Shown here piece after piece: positions 1 to 5,017 of a stretch of 5,017 bases of DNA; position 1 is the stretch's first letter, and each line of letters starts with the position of its first letter. The position numbers and the translations under genes are program-made. Under the pieces are notes generated by a model that saw only the letters and a program-made list of their open reading frames with translations, had not been told where the DNA came from and searched no databases. The stretch comes from Actinomycetes bacterium (lineage in GTDB: Bacteria > Actinomycetota > Acidimicrobiia > Acidimicrobiales > RAAP-2), in assembly GCA_021849435.1 (NCBI GenBank), contig JAJZSX010000215.1, positions 1 through 5,017 on the forward strand. The letters are read 5' to 3'.

Positions 1-1704
1 TCGTACTTCGCGAGCTACAACTTGCCCGAGGTGACCGGCTACGCCGGCCTGGCCGCGCTAGTCGCCGTGGCCGCGTACCTGGGTCAACTCATCGGGCGAG
101 CGCGTCGCGCGGCCGTGCGCGAGTTCGCCCCCTATGGCGTGCTCGCCCTGGTGGGAGTGTGGGCGACCTGGGGCGACTACACGCCCGTCGGGCGCGTCTT
201 CTGGTGGATACCTCTCTTTAGCTCGACGCGCCTGCAGAGTCGCAACGTGATCCTCGTCGACCTCGCGGCGAGCGTGCTGCTGGCCTGGTGGCTCCAGCGA
301 GTGGCCGATCGCGACGATGACGGGGCGTCTCTCGTTGGCGCGCGGCGCTATCTCACTCTCGCGCCCGTCGTCGCCGTCGTCGCCATCGCGGTGCTCGCCC
401 TCTTCGACGGGCGGCACTTCTTGCACTTCCTCGGCCTCACGATGGGAGCGACGCGCTGGGTGCTCTACGAGCGACCCACCCTCGTAATGCATCTGGTGAT
501 CGCCGTCGCGATGGCAATCGCCGTGCTGCTGGTACGTCGCGACCGGGTGCGCTGGCTGCTCGTCATTCTCGCGCTTGACGCCGTAGCCTTCTTCGCCTTC
601 AACGCGACCGGTCTAGCGCCGGGTCGTGCCGGCGTGATGCCCTCGCGCGCGAACGCCGTCGCCCACCTCGGTCTGACTGGGAGATTCGCGATGGTCGATC
701 CCACCGGGGCGGCGGGCGATACGTTCGAGAGCCTCGGTCTGGCCAATATGAACGTCTTCACCCAGCTTCCTTCGATCCAGGGATATGGATCGTTGATCGA
801 CGCCTACTACGGATCCGAGACCGGGACGCACCCGCTCTTTCGCCTGGACGCGTGTCACCTCGTGAGCGGCCAGTTCCGCCAGCTGCGTCTGGCCTCGCTG
901 GTGCTCGCGAGCAACCAGCTGATGGTCTCGCCGCGAGCGGGTGCGCAGTACTGCGAGTCCCCGCGGCGCACCGAGACAGCGTTTCGCTACTTCGGCCAGC
1001 TCGTGCACGTGAGAGAGATCCGTCTCGAGGGCGTCGACGGTGAGCCCCTGTCGACCACGACGGTCTCGGTGCAGATGCTTACCTCGTCGGGCGCGCCGAC
1101 CGGCGACATCGCGACGATCCCCGGCGCGACGACTCTCACCTGGGCACCGGCGACGACGGCGCCGACCGCCGGCTTCGTGCTGCACTCGCCGTCGGGCGTA
1201 CGCGTCGGTTCGGCGCTGGTGACGTTGATGGGCGGCGCCACGTATCAACTCACGACGCCCTTTCAGCAGGCGGTCGCCACGCGCTCGTGGCGCTTACGCG
1301 AAACGAGCGGAACGCTGGCGTTCTTTCGAACGACCTCGCTGCTGCCCAGCGCGTGGGTGTCGTCGCTGTCAACCGGGCACATCGAGAGTGTGCGCAACGC
1401 TATCTGGGGCGACACCTGGGTGCGGGTGCACGCGAGAACGCGCACGACGGTGCTGCATTCGGTGGAGTGGATACCCGGCTGGCGCGCCGAGGCCCAGCGC
1501 GTGGGTGGTTCCCAGGTGATCGCCCTCACGGTGCACCGCAACGGTCTCATCCAGTCGGTCAGCGTCCCGCCGGGAGAGTGGGTGATCCACTACCACTACC
1601 ACGCTCCGCACATCGAGCTCGGGCTCTTCGGATCGATGCTGGGCGTGCTCGCACTCGTCGTCGTCGCCGTCGCGCGGCGCCGACGCCCTAGGGTTGAAGC
1701 ATGA
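1..1704 (+). CDS. YfhO-like polytopic membrane protein, C-terminal part (5' end outside window)
   Basis: The reading frame is open from base 1 and ends with TGA at 1702-1704, giving 567 visible residues. The TTG at 22 is not a credible start, because the seven codons before it continue the same frame and fit the family. Hydrophobic segments are seen near residues 15-32, 42-58, 83-98, 117-135, 161-178 and 185-204. A long polar, probably extracytoplasmic, region of about 330 residues follows. A last membrane helix lies near 538-558, followed by a basic RRRR tail. Family-like motifs are E-x-x-GYAGL near the left edge, a WGDYTPVG...IPLFSSTRLQSR loop after helix 2, PSIQGYGS around residues 257-264, and WIPGWRA followed by a VPPGEW-x-x-HYHY turn before the last helix. 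These resemble YfhO proteins, multi-spanning envelope proteins linked in Firmicutes to glycosylation of teichoic acids. Full members usually run to 800 residues or more, so several hundred N-terminal residues are probably missing. The family call is from motif memory and the substrate is unknown. A different GT-C-like membrane glycosyltransferase is the main alternative. The stop overlaps the dapB start. Confidence 0.7.
   Translation, partial: SYFASYNLPEVTGYAGLAALVAVAAYLGQLIGRARRAAVREFAPYGVLALVGVWATWGDYTPVGRVFWWIPLFSSTRLQSRNVILVDLAASVLLAWWLQRVADRDDDGASLVGARRYLTLAPVVAVVAIAVLALFDGRHFLHFLGLTMGATRWVLYERPTLVMHLVIAVAMAIAVLLVRRDRVRWLLVILALDAVAFFAFNATGLAPGRAGVMPSRANAVAHLGLTGRFAMVDPTGAAGDTFESLGLANMNVFTQLPSIQGYGSLIDAYYGSETGTHPLFRLDACHLVSGQFRQLRLASLVLASNQLMVSPRAGAQYCESPRRTETAFRYFGQLVHVREIRLEGVDGEPLSTTTVSVQMLTSSGAPTGDIATIPGATTLTWAPATTAPTAGFVLHSPSGVRVGSALVTLMGGATYQLTTPFQQAVATRSWRLRETSGTLAFFRTTSLLPSAWVSSLSTGHIESVRNAIWGDTWVRVHARTRTTVLHSVEWIPGWRAEAQRVGGSQVIALTVHRNGLIQSVSVPPGEWVIHYHYHAPHIELGLFGSMLGVLALVVVAVARRRRPRVEA
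1690..1693 (+). promoter_or_regulatory. Probable ribosome binding site of dapB (AGGG)
   Basis: AGGG lies seven bases before the dapB ATG at 1701, inside the last codons of the upstream membrane-protein gene. It is the only purine-rich Shine-Dalgarno-like match near this start and supports the ATG at 1701. It also forms the right half of the 8-base palindrome CCCTAGGG (1686-1693). That is too short to be called a terminator or operator. Confidence 0.45.
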
Positions 1705-2492
1705 AGCGCGTCGCAATCGTTGGAGCGGCCGGGCGCATGGGCCAGGTGATGGCCGAGGGACTCGCGCGCGAGGGCGACGTCGCGGTTCGCGCCCTCGTCG
1801 ACATTGCCGAGCCGGCTCGATCTCAGGACGCGGTCGTGGCGACGTCGCTGACGTCGCTCGATCCGTCGAGCATCGACGCCGTAGTCGACTTCTCGACGCC
1901 CGACGGCGTCGTGGCCTCCGCGGCGTGGTGCGCCGCGAATCGCGTGGGACTCGTCGTGGGCACGACCGGTCTCAGTGACGCCCAGCGTGAGCTGGTGGCC
2001 CAGGCCGCCCGGTCTACCCGCGTGGTGATGGCCGCCAACTTCGCCATCGGCGCGGTGCTCGCCGAGCGCTTCGCCGTACTCGCCGCGCCCTACTTCGAGC
2101 GCGCCGAGGTGATTGAACTCCACCACGACGCCAAGGTCGACGCGCCCTCGGGCACCTCGCTCTCGACGGCGCGCGCGCTGGCCGCCGCGCGCCGCGCCGC
2201 CGGTCGCATCGACCTGCCCGAGCCCACCCAGCGTGAGAGCGTCGAGGGATCGCGCGGCGCGAACGTCGAGGGCGTGAGAGTCCACGCGGTTCGCCTGCCC
2301 GGACTCGTCGCCCACGAGGAGATCCTCTTCGGTGGGCCCGGCGAGGGACTCACCATCCGCCACGACTCCTTTGATCGTCGAAGCTTCGTTCAGGGCGTTG
2401 CGCTGGCCCTGCGCAAGATGGGCGACGAACCGGGTCTCAGCGTGGGTGTGGGCGAGTTCCTGACGAGCCCCACTGGTAACTTCGAACTATGA
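1701..2492 (+). CDS. dapB: 4-hydroxy-tetrahydrodipicolinate reductase DapB
   Basis: This 263-residue cytoplasmic enzyme reduces 4-hydroxy-tetrahydrodipicolinate to tetrahydrodipicolinate with NAD(P)H, the second step of the diaminopimelate/lysine branch. The N-terminal Rossmann domain opens with VAIVGAAGRMGQ, whose glycine loop is at residues 8-14. It continues with VDFSTPDG (62-69), GTTG (87-90) and AANFAIG (111-117). The substrate-binding domain carries ELHHDAKVDAPSGTS. H141, H142 and K145 match the catalytic histidine pair and lysine of E. coli DapB (H159, H160, K163), and the PSGT loop is at 149-152. The actinobacterial-type segment VHAVRLPGLVAHEEILFGG (194-212) and the following IRHDSFDRRSF complete the fold. 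Length is normal, slightly longer than the roughly 245 residues of mycobacterial DapB. The ATG overlaps the upstream stop (ATGA), and the TGA at the end overlaps the dapA start in the same way, so translation is probably coupled on both sides. No key residue is missing. Codon use looks like that of its neighbours. Confidence 0.97.
   Translation: MKRVAIVGAAGRMGQVMAEGLAREGDVAVRALVDIAEPARSQDAVVATSLTSLDPSSIDAVVDFSTPDGVVASAAWCAANRVGLVVGTTGLSDAQRELVAQAARSTRVVMAANFAIGAVLAERFAVLAAPYFERAEVIELHHDAKVDAPSGTSLSTARALAAARRAAGRIDLPEPTQRESVEGSRGANVEGVRVHAVRLPGLVAHEEILFGGPGEGLTIRHDSFDRRSFVQGVALALRKMGDEPGLSVGVGEFLTSPTGNFEL
2489..2492 (+). promoter_or_regulatory. ATGA stop-start overlap coupling dapB to dapA
   Basis: The dapA ATG (2489-2491) and the dapB TGA (2490-2492) share three bases within ATGA. 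The bases just upstream, CACTGGTAACTTCGAACT, contain no good Shine-Dalgarno sequence, only a weak GGT about 11 bases away. Re-initiation by ribosomes finishing dapB is therefore the likely way dapA is translated. The overlap is seen directly; the coupling is inferred. Confidence 0.7.
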
Positions 2493-3385
2493 CGTCACCG
2501 CGCTTTGGCCGGGTGCTCACCGCCATGGTGACGCCCTTTGAGTTTGACGGCTCCCTTGATCTGAAGATGGCAGCAACGCTCGCGCGCTATCTGGTCGATC
2601 ACGGCAGCGACGCCCTGGTGGTGGCCGGCTCCACGGGTGAGGGGACCTCGCTCTCGGAGGATGAGAAGCTGGCGCTCTTCGCCGCGGTGGCGAGCGCGGT
2701 CGACGTGCCCGTTCTCGCCGGCTCGACGTCGGCCGACACCCGTCGATCCGTGGAGTTGACTGCGCGCGTTGCTGACGTCGGTGTTGCGGGCGTACTGGCG
2801 ACGACGCCCGCCTACGCGCGCCCGAGTCAGGCCGGCATCGCCGCGCACCTGGGACGAATCGCCGAGTCGACGGCGCTACCCGTCATGATCTACGACATCC
2901 CTTCGCGCACCGGCCGCAAGATCGCCGCGACGACTTTGATCGATCTGGTGAGAAGCCACGAGAACGTCGTGGCGCTAAAGGACGCTTCGGCCGACCTGCC
3001 CGGCGCCGCGCACGTCAAGGCCGTCCTCGGCGACGCCCTCGACCTCTACAGCGGCGACGACGCCCTGACACTGCCCTTCATGGCGATCGGAGCCGTCGGC
3101 GTTGTCTCGGTCGCCGCGCACTGGGCCGGCGACGTCTTCGCAGCGATGGTGCGTGCAGCCCAGGCCGGCGATTGGCTCGAGGCGCGCCGGCTCAACGAGG
3201 TCCTCGCCGAGAGTTGCGCCTTCGAGAGCTCCGAGGCCTACCCGAATCCCGTGCCGACCAAGGCGGCCATGCGCGCGCTCGGACTAGCCGTCGGGGACTG
3301 TCGCCTGCCCCACAGCGCGGCCGACGAGGAGATCGATGCGCGCGCGGCTCGCGTGCTCGCGGCTCTGGCGGCCTCGCGTGGCTAA
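2489..3385 (+). CDS. dapA: 4-hydroxy-tetrahydrodipicolinate synthase DapA
   Basis: This 298-residue cytoplasmic TIM-barrel aldolase condenses pyruvate with L-aspartate-4-semialdehyde, the committed step of diaminopimelate/lysine synthesis. The opening LTAMVTPF (residues 10-17) is typical of the family and supports the ATG at 2489. The Schiff-base lysine is K164 in VALKDAS. Y135 and R140 in YDIPSRTG match E. coli Y133 and R138. Y109 in TPAYARPSQ matches Y107. The pyruvate loop reads GSTGE (47-51) where E. coli has GTTGE, so catalytic T44 is replaced by Ser, which keeps the hydroxyl. YSGDDAL (187-193) and the C-terminal NPVPTKAAMRALGL and DCRLPHSA segments are standard. GSTGE also occurs in N-acetylneuraminate lyases of the same superfamily, but the PSRTG arginine and the dapB neighbour favour DapA. 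Residues matching the E. coli allosteric lysine site are changed (G52, T53, E57, K60, A82, R86, A108), so feedback inhibition by lysine is predicted to be absent. The gene overlaps dapB by 4 bases and rnj by 8. Confidence 0.96.
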   Translation: MTSPRFGRVLTAMVTPFEFDGSLDLKMAATLARYLVDHGSDALVVAGSTGEGTSLSEDEKLALFAAVASAVDVPVLAGSTSADTRRSVELTARVADVGVAGVLATTPAYARPSQAGIAAHLGRIAESTALPVMIYDIPSRTGRKIAATTLIDLVRSHENVVALKDASADLPGAAHVKAVLGDALDLYSGDDALTLPFMAIGAVGVVSVAAHWAGDVFAAMVRAAQAGDWLEARRLNEVLAESCAFESSEAYPNPVPTKAAMRALGLAVGDCRLPHSAADEEIDARAARVLAALAASRG

Positions 3386-5017
3386 GGACAGCGTTCGCAT
3401 CACGTTCCTCGGCGGCCTCGGCGAGATCGGCCGCAACTGCCTGGCGATCGAGCAGGACGGGCGCATCGTCGTCGTCGACGCGGGCCTGATGTTCCCCGAG
3501 CCGACCATGTACGGCGTGGACCTGATCCTGCCGGACTTCACGTGGCTGCTCGAGCGACGCGACCGCGTCGACGCGATCGTTCTCACCCACGGCCACGAGG
3601 ACCACACGGGGGCTCTGCGCTACCTCGTGACTAACGTGAACGTCCCCATCTACGGTTCCCAGCTGACGCTGGGATTTGCCCGCCACCGTCTCACCGAGGC
3701 GCGCGTGGCCAAGGACCTCACCTTCATCGAGGTCGAAGACGGCGAGCGACGGCGCATCGGCCCCTTCGAGGTCGAGTTCATCCCAGTGACCCATTCGGTG
3801 CCCAGCGCCAACGCCCTGGCCTTTTCGACCAAGGTCGGCCTGATCGTGCACTCGGGAGACTTCAAGCTCGACCTCACCCCGATCGACGGGCGCCGCACCG
3901 ACGTCTCACGCCTGGCCGCGCTGGGCGACGAGGGGGTCGCACTCTTGCTGTGCGACTCGACCAACGCCGAGGAGCCGGGATTTACCGCCTCGGAGCGCTC
4001 AGTGGGCTCGGCGCTGCGCCGGGTTTTCCTGGAACGTCCCGATCGGCGCATGGTGGTGGCCTGCTTCGCGAGCCATATCCACCGTGTTCAGCAGATCATC
4101 GACGTGGCTCTCGAGCAGAACCGCAAGATCGCTCTGATGGGCCGATCCATGGAGTCCAACGTGAAGCTCGCGCGCAAGCTCAACCTGCTCCACGTGGACG
4201 CGGCGCACTTCATCGACGTGGAGAACATCGCGCGCTACGCTCCCGGCGAGGTCTGCGTGATCTGCACCGGCAGCCAGGGCGAGCCTCTGGCGGCGCTGTC
4301 CAAGCTCAGCCGCGGCGACCAGCGCTTCATGAAGGTCTCCGACGAGGACACGGTGGTCTTGAGTTCGCACCCGATTCCCGGCAACGAGTGGTCGGTGGGG
4401 CGGGTCATCGACGACCTGCACCGCGCCGGCACCGAGGTCATCCATTCGGGCGTGGAGCCGGTGCACGCCTCGGGCCATGCGCGCCAGGGCGAGTTGCGTA
4501 TGTTTCACCAGCTCGTGCGTCCGCGCAACTTCGTTCCCGTGCACGGCGAGTACCGCCACATGGTGCACCACCGCGAGCTGGCCCATTCGATGGGTCTCTC
4601 GCCCGAGCACACGTTGCTGTGTGAAGACGGCGACCAGATTGAGGTAACGACAGCGGGTATCCGCCGCGCCGGCCAGGTGCCAGCGGGCTTTCACTACATT
4701 GACGGCGACGCCGGCGAGATCGATGAGCGGCCCATCGAGGAGCGGCGCATGCTGGCCGAGTTCGGCGTGGTCCAGATCACCGCAGGCATCGACGCCGCGA
4801 GGGGAACCATCGTCCAGCCGGTGCGACTCAGCGCGCGCGGTTGGTTCGACGGCGAGACCGATCGCAAGCTGCTCGCCTCTCTCACCGAGGAGATCCGTGA
4901 CGCGCTCGAGAGCGCGCTGGGCGAAGGCGAGCGCGACGACGCCGCGCTCAACAAGGTCGCCCAACGCGCCGCCGGGCGCATGCTTGGCCAGCGCTTTCGC
5001 CGCCAGCCGGTAGTACT
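3378..5017 (+). CDS. rnj: Ribonuclease J (C-terminal tail cut by window edge)
   Basis: This metallo-beta-lactamase/beta-CASP nuclease acts in mRNA decay and rRNA processing with 5'-to-3' exonuclease and endonuclease activity. The frame opens at GTG 3378 and is still open at the right edge, giving 546 residues plus two bases. GTG is preferred because the next in-frame ATG (residue 38) would remove the first strand and the GGLGEIG motif (12-18). A weak GGCGG lies at 3367-3371, six bases upstream. Metal ligands are all present: THGHEDH with H71, H73, D75 and H76; H139 in VTHS; D161 in HSGDF; H389 in PVHGEYR. Beta-CASP landmarks are CDSTN (192-196), FASHIHR (230-236), GRSMES (255-260), CTGSQGEP (296-303), SSHPIPGNE (329-337) and HASGHA (363-368). 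The C-terminal domain starts near residue 460 and reaches RRQPVV. Mycobacterial RNase J ends RRQPMIVPTVIEV, so about seven residues are probably missing. The start lies within the last codons of dapA, overlapping by 8 bases, so coupled translation is likely. In many actinobacteria ftsK follows, but it is not seen here. Confidence 0.96.
   Translation, partial: MAKDSVRITFLGGLGEIGRNCLAIEQDGRIVVVDAGLMFPEPTMYGVDLILPDFTWLLERRDRVDAIVLTHGHEDHTGALRYLVTNVNVPIYGSQLTLGFARHRLTEARVAKDLTFIEVEDGERRRIGPFEVEFIPVTHSVPSANALAFSTKVGLIVHSGDFKLDLTPIDGRRTDVSRLAALGDEGVALLLCDSTNAEEPGFTASERSVGSALRRVFLERPDRRMVVACFASHIHRVQQIIDVALEQNRKIALMGRSMESNVKLARKLNLLHVDAAHFIDVENIARYAPGEVCVICTGSQGEPLAALSKLSRGDQRFMKVSDEDTVVLSSHPIPGNEWSVGRVIDDLHRAGTEVIHSGVEPVHASGHARQGELRMFHQLVRPRNFVPVHGEYRHMVHHRELAHSMGLSPEHTLLCEDGDQIEVTTAGIRRAGQVPAGFHYIDGDAGEIDERPIEERRMLAEFGVVQITAGIDAARGTIVQPVRLSARGWFDGETDRKLLASLTEEIRDALESALGEGERDDAALNKVAQRAAGRMLGQRFRRQPVV

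Noticed and set aside
22..24. TTG as the start codon of the membrane-protein gene.
   Set aside because: The frame is open to base 1 and the preceding residues (SYFASYN) continue naturally into the family motif. A start here would leave an atypically short member that begins at a conserved motif.
364..390. GTC/GCC triplet repetition in the membrane-protein gene, also around 1655-1675.
   Set aside because: It encodes Val/Ala-rich membrane helices with the favoured high-GC codons. It is low-complexity coding sequence, not a repeat element.
1686..1693. CCCTAGGG palindrome as an operator or terminator before dapB.
   Set aside because: It has only eight bases with no loop and no following T-run. 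It sits in codons and overlaps the likely ribosome binding site, so chance is a sufficient explanation.
2033..2053. AAN instead of APN in the DapB motif (residues 111-117) as a substitution of interest.
   Set aside because: E. coli DapB also reads AANFSVG at this point, so alanine here is normal family variation.
1596..2363. A minus-strand open frame (255 codons) opposite dapB and the end of the membrane-protein gene.
   Set aside because: It is antisense to conserved dapB codons and has an Arg/Gly/His-rich composition with no domain signature. It is a GC-driven shadow.
3192..3851. A minus-strand open frame (219 codons) opposite the dapA-rnj junction.
   Set aside because: It spans two conserved sense genes and has an Arg-rich, motif-free product with no supporting ribosome binding site.
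3999..4964. A long minus-strand open frame (321 codons) opposite rnj.
   Set aside because: It lies wholly opposite a well-conserved RNase J gene. Its translation is rich in His, Arg and Ala without recognisable motifs, as expected of an antisense shadow in high-GC DNA.

Overview
The window is high-GC DNA, roughly two thirds G+C by eye. It is packed with plus-strand coding sequence and has no intergenic gap. The dapB, dapA and rnj products read like actinobacterial enzymes. DapB shares the stretch AVRLPGLVAHEEILFGG, nearly the mycobacterial form, and the RNase J tail RRQP matches mycobacterial RNase J. Together with the dapB-dapA-rnj order, this suggests a member of Actinomycetota. An early-branching class such as Acidimicrobiia is possible, but the sequence alone cannot prove it.

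Layout: (1) 1-1704 is the C-terminal part of a large polytopic membrane protein resembling the YfhO family. Its start lies left of the window. (2) 1701-2492 is dapB, 4-hydroxy-tetrahydrodipicolinate reductase. (3) 2489-3385 is dapA, 4-hydroxy-tetrahydrodipicolinate synthase. (4) 3378-5017 is rnj, ribonuclease J. It has a GTG start and lacks only a short C-terminal tail cut off by the right edge. Neighbouring genes overlap by 4, 4 and 8 bases, so the four are very probably co-transcribed and translationally coupled. No promoter or terminator is visible inside the window.

DapA and DapB catalyse consecutive steps of diaminopimelate/lysine synthesis: aspartate semialdehyde plus pyruvate to HTPA, then HTPA to tetrahydrodipicolinate. 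They supply lysine and, in most bacteria, the peptidoglycan cross-linking residue. RNase J is an mRNA decay and rRNA maturation enzyme whose gene often sits just after dapA in actinobacteria. The membrane protein probably acts on the cell envelope, but its substrate cannot be read from sequence.

I found no undescribed system, mobile element, CRISPR array or RNA gene. The most useful observations concern DapA. By hand alignment its allosteric lysine-site residues are replaced, which predicts lysine insensitivity, and its active-site motif is GSTGE rather than GTTGE. The direct overlap of a YfhO-like gene with dapB is also worth noting.
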